Below are positions 23,561 through 34,253 of a stretch of 64,000 nt of DNA, one piece after another; the first letter of the stretch is position 1; every line of letters begins with the position of its first letter. The notes below the pieces were generated by a model. The model searched no databases and had not been told where the DNA came from. It saw only the letters and a list, made by a program, of their open reading frames with translations. Position numbers and translations under genes: made by a program. The stretch is from Anastrepha obliqua. Its lineage: Eukaryota > Arthropoda > Insecta > Diptera > Tephritidae. The stretch is taken from contig NC_072894.1 in assembly GCF_027943255.1 (NCBI RefSeq), forward strand, positions 130,873,601 through 130,937,600, given 5' to 3'.

Positions 23561-24478
23561 GTTGAGCTTGAAAACGTCTACTATAAATCCTAAAGAGGTG
23601 GGGGAGTAGGGTATACGTAGGAGTAATGGCATTGGTTGAAAGCATGAAATGAAGAATAATTTAGCTTCACATATGTTATACTATCACACATACATATATA
23701 TACCACAATATTCTCGATGAGTTACATTTCTCCGGATTTAATATTTGTCGTGAGAAGTGTCTACCCACCAAAAAATTTCTCTGCTTCCTACATTGAACCT
23801 GCATTATCTAATTTTAAAGCATTCTTAATCCGGAGTGAAGAGAAAGCAATAAGAAATAAGTTGTCTCCCAATTTAGCGATAGCGTAGAAGTAACACCTTC
23901 TTCCCAATGGCGTCATCTCTTAGAAGCAGACCAAAATATAAGAAATTTCTATAACTTCAATTTTCTATAACTTCAAGTAGTTTCAATGAGAAGTGCACAT
24001 AAAATTTAAATAACTGAAGTTATGAGTTTTCCTTATTCCATTTCTTTTATATACAATTTTATTGTGAAAACATTCGATTTTAATTGCTAGCCCTCTCTGT
24101 GTTGCTTTGATAAATCGTCTTGTGATTCCTAGATTTTCTTTCACACATTTACAAGGAACTAAAGTTTACTTTTGTTTGTAGTTTTTGACTTAAAACAATT
24201 TTGGGCATGGGTTTCTGATGAAAAGTTTTAATTCTTGCATTTTTGTGTAGGTACAGCTTTCTCACACATTGATTTTTTTCCCATTTATTTTATACATCTG
24301 TCCTTTGACATTAAGTACGTTGTTTAACAATTTGGTCAGGATTTATATACATCGCTTACGGGCCAGTGTCAAAAGCGATTAAATTAAAATAAACGAAATA
24401 ATATACAATTAAATAATATACAATAACACAATACAAGTTTCACTTTACATGATTACAGTTTACAACTATTCTTAATTA
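23561..24478. other. Non-coding stretch
   Basis: No gene or repeat boundary recognised. A short direct repeat TAACTTCAATTTTCTATAAC-like lies near 23950-23980, and AATAATATACAATTAA is iterated near 24399-24425. Confidence 0.5.
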
Positions 24479-24515
24479 TTTTTTTTTTTACATATTTATG
24501 GTTTTTTAGCATTTA

Positions 24516-26150
24516 TCATACTAGGTCGCTTGGTCGGGTTCTCTTTAAACGCCTTTTCCCGTTTCTTTCCCTTTCAAGAAGTTTGTTGATTTCTGCATTA
24601 CTGTGTGTGTGTATTTTTTCAAAGTGCCTTGTTGTTATCTTTTTGATTTCTTCGTCTACTCTTGCTATATTAAAAGTCCTGTGGATGTCATCATTTTTCG
24701 TGTACCTGTCAGACATGGTCAAAATTCGAAGAATCTTAGATTGCTGTCGTTGGATTTTTTCTATATGAGTTTTTTTAGCCGTTCCTGACACCTGTAATCC
24801 ATATAGCCAGACTGGTTTAATCATAGTTTTGTACACTAGCAGCTTGTTCTGTATAGTGAGTCTGGATTTGGAGCAGACTAACCAATGAAGTTGTCGAAGT
24901 TTTTCTTTTATTTGTTTGACCTTTTGCTTTATGTGGTGATTCCAATTTAGTTTGGAGTCCAATTGAATTCCCAGATATTTAGTAGTTGATTCTATTGTAA
25001 TTGCTTTATCATTTATTTTAATTGGAACTGCGGTAAATTTTGTTTTGTTAATTAGTAAATATAACCTGTACGGTTTTGTCTTCATTTATTTTTAGGCACC
25101 AGTTATTAAACCATTCCTTAACTGCGTTTGCGTATTGCTGTAGTTTTTCAGTAGCGATAATTAAGCTTTTGTCTGATGCTAATAGTATTGTATCGTCTGC
25201 GAACGTAGCAATTGAAGAATTAGTTTCGTCAGGAGGTGGTATATCTGCGGTGAATGAAACATATAGTAAAGGACCAAGAACGCTTCCTTGCGGAACTCCA
25301 GCAGTTATTTGATGAATACCTGAACATTGATTGTCATATTTAATATAGAAGATTCGGTCGGTTAGATAGCTTTTTATGATGAGATAGTAGTCAAAAGGTA
25401 GAATTCTTTTTATTTTGTGGAGTAGGCCTTCATGACACACTTTGTCAAACGCTTTAGTTACGTCCAAAAATACTGCGGCACAGTATCGATTGTTTTCAAG
25501 GTCTGATTGGATTTTATTTGTAATTCTATGGATCTGTTGAATAGTCGAATGTTTTTTTCTAAATCCAAATTGATGATCCGGTATTATTCGTTTTTGGTCT
25601 AGAAGTTGGCTTATCCGATCATGCAGTAATTTTTCAGCAATTTTAGATATTGTCGGTAATAAGCTTATTGATCTATAAGATGATACAGTAGTTGGAAGAG
25701 CTTCGGAAAGTATTGTAAGCGAAACATTGCCTTAAAAACGTTTCGCAAGTATATATATGCCTTGGTTGGTAACTCCGCTAATGCTTTTCCTGTTATCATG
25801 TCATATCCGGGAGCTTTCTTATGTTTTATTCCTTTTTTGATGCAAGCTATTATTTCGTGTGCATTTGTCCTTTTTATTTTTGTAAAATCATAGTGGAAGT
25901 TGTTTTGGTTGTTGATTTTCTTTTCTTCGTCATTTGATAGAACTTTTTCGAAGTAATTTGCCAATGTTTTCGCTTTTCCTCTTTTGTAACAGCCCATGAA
26001 TTGTCATCTTTTTTTAGTGGTGGTTGATGTTTTATTTGAGTTTTTAATTTTTTAGTACATTTCCATAAAGAGTAGTTTGTATCTTGATAGGGAGACAGAT
26101 TCTTCAAATAGTTTTCGATTTCTTTGTTATTTCTCTTATTTAAGGTATGC
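24516..26150 (-). pseudogene. Jockey-type reverse transcriptase (broken frames)
   Basis: This is the RNA-dependent DNA polymerase that copies LINE RNA at the target site. The minus strand gives, in shifted frames, LKNLSPYQDTNYSLWKCTKK, then the fingers (AHEIIACIKKGIKHKKAPGY, ITGKALAELP), a degraded middle (about 25660-25470), then from 25467 MDVTKAFDKVCHEGLLHKI (motif A with its Asp) and TAGVPQGSVLGPLLY (motif B). The catalytic FADD (motif C) is at about 25192-25203. After a shift at about 25060 come a thumb frame (IESTTKYLGIQLDSKLNWN, YKTMIKPVWLYG) and the C-terminus to 24516. The catalytic residues of motifs A to C survive, so damage is by frameshift rather than loss of the active site. Confidence 0.85.
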
Positions 26151-26220
26151 TTAAGAACTTTTGTAGCTAAGTTTAGTATTCTCTTGTCGTCAGGGGATCT
26201 AGTTTTTTGCCATCTTTTTC

Positions 26221-27123
26221 TTAACTTTTTTCTATAATTTGATTTTTAATAGTAATGTCAATTGTTGATATATTTGTTCTATTTGCTTGCTTTGGTGCCG
26301 ATCTGATCCCTGCTTCTAGTACTACGTCATTAAAATGTTGCGTTTTTAATATCACATTTGGTATAAGTTGATCGTCAATATGGTGGCGGAGTTTTTCCCA
26401 GTTGGTTCTGTCATTAAGTATGCGAAAAGATGTATCTATAGATTTTTTATGACTTACATGTTCAAGTATTATCGGAGAGTGGTCAGAAAAAAGTTCATAC
26501 CACGACTGAATTGTCAATTGGTTATGGCTTATGTTTTTGGTTATGCAGAAATCGATCAAGTCTGGAATTTTCTTTACGTCAGTTGCCCAATAGGTAGGTT
26601 CTCCGGTACTTATAAATCTGCAATTGTTTTTGTTAATTGCGTTAATAAGAATACGCCCCTTTTTGTTGGTGAGTCTTGAGCCACAATCAATGTGTTTTGC
26701 ATTGAGACCTCCAGCTGCAATAAATCTATTGTTAAGCGTCTTTATGTATTTGTCATATTGATCCGAGTTTATTATGTGTCTAGGTGGACAGTATATGGGG
26801 CAGATAGATACTGGTCTATTTTTCTCATAGATTTGTACTGTCGTGGATTGAAGATAAGGCGTCGAATATTGGAGTTGTTCATTGTGCGTTATGCTTGCTT
26901 TAATAATTATAGCAGTCCCTCCGTGGGCTCTTCCATCAGGATGGTTTGTCACATACACTTTGTATTTAGGAAATTTCAGAAGACTTTTATCAGTGAAGTG
27001 TGTTCCTGCAATCAATGCTATGTCAATATCTTTTTCAACTAAAAATTGTTTCAGTTCTAAATAGTGATGTGTTAGTCCATTTGCATTCCAAATTAGAATT
27101 TTAATTTTTTCACTTTTGTCCAT
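26221..27123 (-). pseudogene. Jockey-type AP endonuclease domain, two catalytic residues changed
   Basis: 300 open codons from ATG at 27123. Motifs in order: ILIWNANGL (Asn13/Asn15), DIDIALIAGTHFT (residues 32-44), PDGRAHGGTAIIIK, FIAAGGLNAKHIDCGSR and LFSDHSPIILEH. In this family the second motif usually has a catalytic Glu (SETHF-like); here codon 40 is GGA, Gly. The fourth usually reads GD before N; here the Asp position is GGT, Gly. Both are single A-to-G differences from the expected codons GAA and GAT. The SDH motif near residue 220 is intact. A stop at 26221 separates the domain from RT, which in jockey is one ORF. The nickase is therefore predicted inactive. Confidence 0.85.
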
Positions 27124-27212
27124 TCATATTCTTTAAAAGCATTGTAATTATATTCATCATATTTGTCATTTGGTTGACTAGGGATTTTACCATGTCTTTA
27201 AGCTCTTCAATA

Positions 27213-27541
27213 TCATTGTTTTTTTTCAGATCTGTTAATCAGTTCCTGCTCTGCTTTATGTTCCCTTGAAGAAGATGCTACATCAGCATAGCTTACTCCG
27301 GGAATTATGTTTGTTACGGCTGTTGTTATTGGTGTATTATTTTTATTTGTATTTAATGTTGGTTCTTTATTACGCAGAGGTGGAAATCTTTGCATTTTAA
27401 GTGCTTTATAAATTTCGCATCCTTTGTAGTTGGCGGTATGCTTACCTCCACATAAAGCGCATTCAACTTCCTTTATTTGGTTTTTGCATTCCATTGAAAG
27501 ATGTCTACCAGCGCATTTCACACATTGATGAAATAAAATTC
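27213..27541 (-). pseudogene. Jockey-type Gag C-terminus with zinc knuckles, 5'-truncated
   Basis: The minus strand shows two CCHC knuckles: CVKCAGRHLSMEC (CX2CX3HX4C) and, 17 residues later, CALCGGKHTANYKGC (CX2CX3HX6C). A Lys/Asn/Thr-rich tail with GVSYADVASSSREHKAEQ follows, with a stop at about 27213. This is the nucleic-acid-binding end of the LINE ORF1 protein. The N-terminal part is missing because the element is 5'-truncated here. Confidence 0.8.
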
Positions 27542-27788
27542 ATATGCAAAGGCTAATTTTTGCAGCTGTGATATTTACAGTCTTCCCAAAACAAAGATCG
27601 TCTTTTTCAGTGATAACAGGAAAGAGTAAAGAGAAAAAATTCTTGGAAATTTATACAAGACTTTTACTCTTTACAGGAGAAAATGGACTAAGAAAAACCT
27701 CTTGCTGAGTTTCTGTGCAGAGTCGGGCTAATAGCGTCTTTATCAACATCCATTTGATCAGAGAAGTAGAATAGGCTTACGTACCTTA
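27542..27788. other. Non-coding spacer
   Basis: Nothing recognised between the jockey 5' truncation point and the small LINE end. Confidence 0.4.
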
Positions 27789-27845
27789 TCAAACGCGGCC
27801 AAAATCGCTGAGGTGGATACAGCGCCAATCGAGAAGTAAAAATAA
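27789..27845 (+). mobile_element. Severely 5'-truncated 3' end of the RTE-like LINE
   Basis: The sequence CGGCCAAAATCGCTGAGGT..ACAGCGCCAATCGAGAAG matches, in order, the last 50 or so bases of the LINE at 16715-18374 (GACCAAAATCGCGTAAGCGG..AGCGCCAATTAAGAAG), followed by an A-rich tail. Only the 3' terminus was retained. Confidence 0.65.
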
Positions 27846-28645
27846 GAACTTGGAGTCAATTACTAGTTTTTATTTTATTTAATTTTCTTAGTACACTAGC
27901 ACAAACATGTGAAATTTACATGCGGAAAGCATTGCTTAGGGACTAGTTGCCTTCTAGTACCGATCCAAATGGGTGTAGTTCTGTGCAGAAATGAATTAAA
28001 TTCCCTACCGGGCATGGCAGATTACAAACATACGTAATGAAAATAATTGCATACATTGCATTTCAAGCCATTTCAGTAGAATTTATGAAATTTTAATTAA
28101 TTTTGATTTCTGCTGCTATGCCAGAAATGCGCGTATTTCTGCTCGTATTTCAATTGTTTCTGCATTATTATATAAAGCTGAGTTATTATAATTATTAAAA
28201 ACAACTATTGTCTACATATATTATTTGGTTGGAACAACAACAACTCCAACATTTGTTATTTGAGTATTAATTTCAAATTAAATTAATTACTTGGTAAAGC
28301 AACGCTTGCACGACGCAGGCATTGCTTTTTAGTTTTTATTAAAATTTTGCAGAAATTCAGTTTTTAAACTGAATTACTGAGTTCTTACATGCACCGCACG
28401 AAAAAATTTTAAGACTAAGATGATTATGGTGATATCTACTAAAGAAATAATAGAAATTATTCAGCAAAGGAATTATGCCGCATTTAATGCTGGGATTTTA
28501 GTAACACACAAATTCTTGTTCTGTGCAAATTACCAAAAGCATTTGCTTTTAATTTAAAAACGAGTACCCAAACCTAAGTTAATCACACGTCACTAACAAG
28601 TCAGATTGACATTTTCAGAAAAGTATCTACCAATTTTGGGAAGAT
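27846..28645. other. Non-coding AT-rich stretch
   Basis: No gene recognised. Confidence 0.5.
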
Positions 28646-28649
28646 GAGT

Positions 28650-29215
28650 GGAAAGAGTATTTATTTCCGATGGAAAAAAATTAATGTGAACGGACCAGAT
28701 GGTTCTCAAAGGTTTGACAAACGTAAGGAAAAGGAGGAGAGAAGGACGCTTAACTTCGAAAGGGTTTCTGTTATGGTTTAGTCAGCTATAAGCGTCAAAT
28801 CCAAAACGCCTTTATGTTTCATATCCACAAAAACGAGTAGTGTCAAGTATATAGTAATTCTAGGCGAAATAGTTATTACATTTTTGGGTGATAATTTTGA
28901 TGAAGAGTGGATTTTCCAGCATGACAACGCAGCTTTTCATGGTTCCAAAGCAACGAAAGAGTGTTTGGCAGCCCAAAAGAAAATAAAAATTTTAGAATGG
29001 CTTCACTGCAACTTTGACCTTGAATGACTTGAACGAAAATGTATGGGTAATACTTTCTCAACCGGTTTCCAAAACTGGAAGACAGTTTCTTTTTCTTCTT
29101 TTATTATTTAGGACATGCCTGATAGATAGTGCTAAAAGTCTTAGAAGTTCGATTAATGTCGATTGGTCAGAAGTCTATCAAAATATTATAAAGCCTTAAT
29201 CAAAATCGACGACGT
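28650..29215 (+). mobile_element. Tc1/Tc3-like transposase pseudogene
   Basis: Read on the plus strand in shifting frames: ISDGKK / MWTDQMVL-like remains of the first catalytic block (expected FSDEKKFNLDGPDG; the plus strand reads NVNGPDGSQRFDK), then RVSVMV, then SSVKYIVILGEIVITFLGDN, EEWIFQHDNAAFHGSKATKE (second Asp at about 28925) and a degraded PDLNPIE-like block near 29015. I count 35 residues from the second Asp to the Glu position, close to the D34E of Tc1/Tc3, with one apparent inserted codon. Several stops are present. The N-terminal paired-like DNA-binding domain and terminal repeats were not found. Confidence 0.7.
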
Positions 29216-31585
29216 CTACAATTTATAATGAACAGAGAATCCATTACAAATTACTAAGCTTTAAACTATCAAGAATTCTATTTTTTTATTTCAAAGAAAA
29301 TAACGTTGCCCTTATAACTTCTTCGTTCTATCGATTTTACTTTTCTTAATAATTAATTTAGGTTTCGTGTATTTTTTATTTAATTTTTATTTATGTTTTT
29401 TTTTTGTTGGGACAAACTAGGAAGTACAGCACTCAGACAACATTAAGTCCATTTTGCTGCACTCGGGTTCCTTTTTTAATTTTCTTTAAATCCACCCGAC
29501 CTGCGACGAAATCTGAGTAGATCTTGTGGTGCAAAGGAGCCAAGCTGGTCGCTTCTCAACACATCAATGCCAAAGACCTCAAGCCTCAAGCGAAGGCCGG
29601 GCAGACGCACAGAAAGGGGTCTGCCGTCTCAACCTCCTCTCCATATGGGTGTTGTATAATTTTTTTGTTTTATATTCGGATTACAGAGTTATTCTGTGGC
29701 CCCACAACTATGTTGAATGACAGTTCCGGTCGTAATATTCTTAGCTACTTCCGCAGTTGCTGTTTGTTGCAGCTTAGGTCTTTGCTATGCTGTGGGTGGC
29801 ATCACCGAAGGTACTTACTTGACTCTACTAGCCACCTCTGTATATGCGCACTTGAAGTTGCTCATCAAAGCCTCCTGACTTCTGGTGCGGCCCAATCCAA
29901 ATGGCAGCTATCTTTAAATAAGCTTTAGAAGGCCTCGATCACAACACCTATTGGAACACGTAAACAAGGGTGGTAGGGTGTCTTGAAAAAACGAAAAAAC
30001 AACTGCAAGAATTTATGAAGCTACTGTGTAGCTAAAAATAATGCTGTTCCTGTATACACATGAGTTTAAGCCCCATCCTGTGTCTGCACCCCCTCTCTTA
30101 TCTATTTGTGATCAAAGCGAAGGTTGGTGAGAGGTTTGACACTCACCACAAATGACACATTTTCATGTGGCAGACCAAGAAACTGAGCGCTAAATAATTT
30201 CGTGTGTGTGGGTACATGCCTAGATATGTAATTTTGTGCACTCAACGACCTAAAGGAGGCTTGCAATGGGTTGAAATTGTGTGACATATTCAAAGTCGTT
30301 GTGGTCTGTGGACTTCTATCTTCTCGTATTCGGTTAGTTTTTGGTTTTTATGCAACGAAATTTATACAACTTTTTGGCCTAACCGAAATCCTTCCAAGTT
30401 TGTTGCTGCTTTTGTTGTTGTGCTTGTTGTGTAATATTGGCACTTTATGTAAAATGAACTAATTTCATTACATGATTACTTGCCTGAAGTTTGACAATAT
30501 TTTACTGGCTTTCATATACTCCGGCAAACAACAACAACTCAATTCGGCATTTGTACACAAATACCTAAGCTCTTCTGTGACATTTTTGCGTTATGTAACT
30601 TCTATTGGTCGCTTTGCGATCGTAGCTAACAAATGAGGGTAGCCATGGTTATAAACTTTGATTACCATAAATTCTCTTTGGAGTTATTAAACTGGTTGAA
30701 AAATGAGTCGAATAACAACGGAGAGCTTAACACAAATGCTGCTGACAAACGACTGGAGGTTTAAACATTCAAATACATGCGCAAGTATTAGTAAGTTTGC
30801 ATCTATGTATGCATGTATGCACACGTATGTGTGTACTACGTATGCACGTGGTTATTATGCCTAAGTTTAAGTTCAAGCGCTACCCCTTATCCTATTAATA
30901 ATTCTATTAAACATGGCCAAAAAAGGCCAAATATGACCAAAAAGATTGCAATATCCTATCTCAATCCCATCTCTAATGCCCGCCGTTCAATCAATTTAGT
31001 TTTATTCTTCCTTCAGGGGGCATAAAACAATGCGCACATATCCGTACGCACATAAGAGCTGAATGAGATACGCATGTGTGTGTGTGTGTATGCATGTATG
31101 TGGCAAAGGCTTACGGTTTTGCAGTAAAAGTTTATTGCGTTAGATAAATTTTGAACGCTCTTGGCGTTCTAATTTAATTTAAATGTAATGAAGTTTTTTC
31201 AAGAAATGACAATCGTTAAAACTTAAGTTCATTTATGTTTGCTGATAAGGCGGAAATATGAAACATAAGCGAAAATACTGCTGTTGCTTTGAGTGCAGCC
31301 ATTCCACGGCTAGGTTTAAAAAATGCTAATAATAATATTTAAAGGCAAGTTTTTGCACAGCGTCTCAAGCATAGTGAAGAGAAGTCAGCGAGTAGCGGAG
31401 TAAGAAGCAAATGTGCATTTCGACGCCACTTCGTCTGGGTTAAAATAATTGCTAGAAAAAGTATATACGAAAACTTCAGTCAAAACATAAACCGAAAAGA
31501 TTTTATTAAAACGTCCACAGTAGATAAGCTATAAAGTTTTTATTTGTTGAAAAAATAATTCTAAATTATGATATATTTATATGTA
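29216..31585. other. Non-coding stretch, part GC-richer
   Basis: No gene supported. 29500-29930 is GC-richer and open for 134 codons on the plus strand (29524-29928), but I recognise no domain. It may be a transposon relic. 30780-30850 and 31065-31105 hold TATG/TG-rich sequence. Confidence 0.45.
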
Positions 31586-32436
31586 AAGGGTGATCATTGG
31601 AGGTACTTTTTCCAATAGGGGTTTTTTGACAGACTACGGGTGACTACTGTCAAACTAAATACACTATGTTTTTCAGTATTCATTGACATTTCATCTTGGG
31701 AAGACTTACGTCTCAACAACGTTGACAAATCGTTCAATAGTATCACGAAAACCGACGCTTTGTGAAAAATGTTGATCTTGCTCAGGACAACTTATGGTGC
31801 ACATAATAAGGACCATTTTTGGCTTGATGGCTACGTCAATCAACAAAATTGCCATATTTGGGCTGAAGAGCAACCCAAGGCCATTTAAGAGCAGCCATTA
31901 CATCCATACAAATAATCGTTTGGTGCGGTCTATGGGCTGGAGGAATCATCGGCCCATATTTCTTCAAAGACGAGACTGGCGTCAATGTAACACTGCATGG
32001 CGAATACTAGCGCGCCATCATAAACGACTTTTCGATGCCAGGTACCAAAATTGAAGCCCGCGATCTCCACAACATTTGTTTCTAAAAAGATGGCGCTACT
32101 TGGCATACTGCTTGTGAAACAATGGATTTACTGCGTCGCCGTTTCGGTGAGCATTTTATCTCTCGTCTCGTGCCAGTGGATTGGTCACCAAGATCGTGGT
32201 CGGGTTATATCAAGTCTAAATGCTTTGTGGATGAACCAGTTTCCATTGAGGCATTAGAAGCGAACATTACTAAAGTTATTCACGAGATACCGACTGAAGT
32301 CCTCCAGCGAGTCATTCAAAATTCAAATAAATGTCATGAATGGTTCTACACAAAAATAATAGAGACTGCCCAATCAATTTGAATTTTCGTTGTTTTATTT
32401 TAAATTCAATTCGATACTTCTGAATTGATCATCCTT
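31586..32436 (+). mobile_element. DD41D (rosa-like) mariner, full-span but degenerate
   Basis: The left end is AAGGGTGATCATTGGAGGTA, preceded by TA. The right end at 32411-32436 is an imperfect inverted copy ending TTGATCATCCTT. Degenerate frames in order give FWLDGYVNQQNCHIWAEEQP, then GGIIGPYFF remains near 31935-31970, then NAW-type sequence, then a WFQQDGATWHTA-like block at about 32070-32110 in which frame and residues are damaged. The longest frame, 32122-32382, reads MDLLRRRFGEHFISRLVPVD, WSPRSW, SIEALEANITKVIHEIPTEV and a C-terminus. The order and motifs match the element at 4241-5137. The N-terminal DNA-binding domain is deleted. It is not functional. Confidence 0.8.
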
Positions 32437-32689
32437 AACTTGGAAGAATGCCACCAGCTTAGTTACGCAGAATAACACCAGCGGGGAAATATGTAGAGAA
32501 GCGGTATACCTTTGGGATAGACCACGCAACTCGATTTCCCGCCCTAACTCAGCATTGTCCACAATAGCCCAGAATTGAACAGCTCTTAGCTTTAGTGCTA
32601 GATATTTTATTTCACTACTTATGATCTCTACTAATATGACAGAAATAATTTACACTGGAGTATTTCTCAATAAATGATATGCCCAAGGA
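32437..32689. other. Short non-coding spacer
   Basis: Nothing recognised. Confidence 0.4.
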
Positions 32690-33165
32690 TGCAGGAGGTC
32701 GTTCTCGCTTATCCAACAACACAACACCACACCTTGTTGGGTCCCCGGCTACTCTGGAGTGGAGGGAAATGAAAGAGCGGATGAGTGTGTAAGGAAAGCT
32801 TCTAAACTAGACCATCAGCGAGTGGTAGACGGCACATGCATTCCTCTAAACGAATTGTACGCTGCGATTGACCTGAGCGTAATCGCGGACACTAAAAGAA
32901 GGGGGTCTCTGACTACCAAATTCAGGGTCTCCAAAACGCTCTGGCCAAAACTGAGTCTTAAAAGTACAAATTGTGTACTTGTATTCAATAGATCACCTAC
33001 TACTGTCCTCAGAGTCCTAGCCAGTAAAATGGGTGTACCTCACAAAAACTTCTGCTGGAGTTGTCGGAAGAAATTGAGTCGGAGCAACACATCTTCAGTG
33101 AATGTCCTGCACTTCAAAGAAGCTGTGCCAAATGCAGGGTGAACGATATGAAGTGTTAAATATTC
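32690..33165 (+). mobile_element. RNase H-bearing LINE (family B), C-terminal fragment
   Basis: The plus strand starts in the last part of an RNase H domain: VGSPATLEW, or in the neighbouring frame WVPGYSGVEGNERADECVRK with the conserved His position read as Tyr. The frame 32759-33142 continues through a spacer to CWSC at about 33051. One base of shift then restores SEEIESEQHIFSECPALQRS, completing a CX2C..HX4C knuckle. A second copy of the same family lies on the minus strand at 62535-63310; both share the CTCGCTTATCCAACAA block. RT and endonuclease are missing here. Confidence 0.75.
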
Positions 33166-33219
33166 AAAACACCACAACTTGTTTGTGTGAAATTAGTTTT
33201 TATTGATTTCAAAGACAAA

Positions 33220-34253
33220 ATTATTCAAAAATGATTACAGTTTTCACACATATTCACTTTAGCTCGATATTACCACCTTTTGCCTAGACTATAGACTTCA
33301 AACGGTCAAAAAATTAGTTGCATGCTGCACGAATGTGATCTTGAGGTATTTTGGCCTATCCTCGTATAATCGCTTGTTTCAGCGCATCTATACTGGCATA
33401 TTTTTTAGTCCTCACCTTGCTCTCCAAAATGCACCAGATGGAATAGTCCATCGGATTTGCGTCTGGCGAGTTCGAAAGGCATTGTGTGGATGAAATGAAG
33501 TGTGGAACATGATTCTTTAAGCATTCTTGGTTCACACGAGCTTTATAAGACGGTGCCGAGTCCTGTTGGAACGTCCATGGTCTACGACCAAAATGTTTGC
33601 GTGTCCACGGCTTTAAAGCAGCTTCTAAAACATTTTCCCGATAATAAGTCGCATTCACTTTGACACCAGGCTTGATAAAAACGATTGCAGAGCGTCCATC
33701 AGCCGTCACGGCGGCCCAAACTATTACTTGCGATGGGAAATTGCTTCGAGTGGCCATAAGTAGGCTCAAATTCTCGTATAAGCATTCGGTCAAGTAAACA
33801 CGATCGTTTTGAGTGGAGAAAAACACAATGTTAGGAAATTCGCCACGTTCGTGGAAGCGCAACTACTCCTTTGCTCTTTCGCACCGAACTTTTTTTTGCT
33901 GGGGTGAAAGATCGTGTGCTTTTTGGAATTTGTAAGCCTTGACCTTGAGCTCATTTTTCAATATGTGTCGAATGCTGTCTTGCAATATTTTCAGTTCTTT
34001 GGCCATTTTCCTTCCACTTCGACGTGGATTTCGTTCAAGTCGAGCCTTCACTTTCCGAACCATTTCTGGCGTTGTTGCGGTTTTTTTTGGTCCACCTCCA
34101 TAGCGTTTTGCAATGCTACCAGTACCATTGTAATGTTTTATAGTGCGATACACAAATATTTTATTCACTTTGAGGTGACTGAAATCACGAACAATGGCTG
34201 ATTGTGATTCCAGCCAAATATAGCGCAATCACACTATTACGTTTGAATTCCAT
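33220..34253 (-). mobile_element. DD37D (maT-like) mariner transposase pseudogene
   Basis: On the minus strand, ATG at 34253 starts MEFKRNSVIALYLAG. A shift near 34215 leads into an HTH-rich N-terminus open to 33863 (SAIVRDFSHLKVNKIFVYRT, NGTGSIAKRYGGGPKKTATT, SPQQKKVRCERAKE). A stop follows where Leu is expected. Then LRFHERGEFPNIVFF joins directly to STQNDRVYLTE: the segment with the first catalytic Asp (SDEK motif) is deleted. The core continues with VIVWAAVTADGRSAIVFIKP and PWTFQQDSAPSYKARVNQE (second Asp), and NSPDANPMDYSIW carries the third Asp. Exactly 37 residues lie between the second and third Asp, hence DD37D. A Trp-to-stop change ends the frame at 33356, though coding continues in frame to about 33250. 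It is nearly full length but dead. Confidence 0.85.

Larger units (their letters stand above)
24479..27541 (-). mobile_element. Jockey-type LINE, 5'-truncated, with short 3' UTR and poly(A)
   Basis: On the minus strand the parts occur in canonical order: Gag zinc knuckles (27533-27420), apurinic-type endonuclease (27123-26221), reverse transcriptase (about 26150-24516), a 3' UTR of about 26 bases and a poly(A) seen as T-run 24479-24489. There is no RNase H, as expected for jockey. The 5' end is cut inside gag at about 27541. Frames are broken between endonuclease and RT, near 25900, near 25700 and between 25660 and 25470. It is the longest single mobile element in the window. Separate entries describe its three coding parts. 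Confidence 0.9.

Noticed and set aside
29524..29928. 134-codon plus-strand frame in GC-richer sequence
   Set aside because: No recognisable motif on either strand. It could be a LINE relic, but I cannot support a call.
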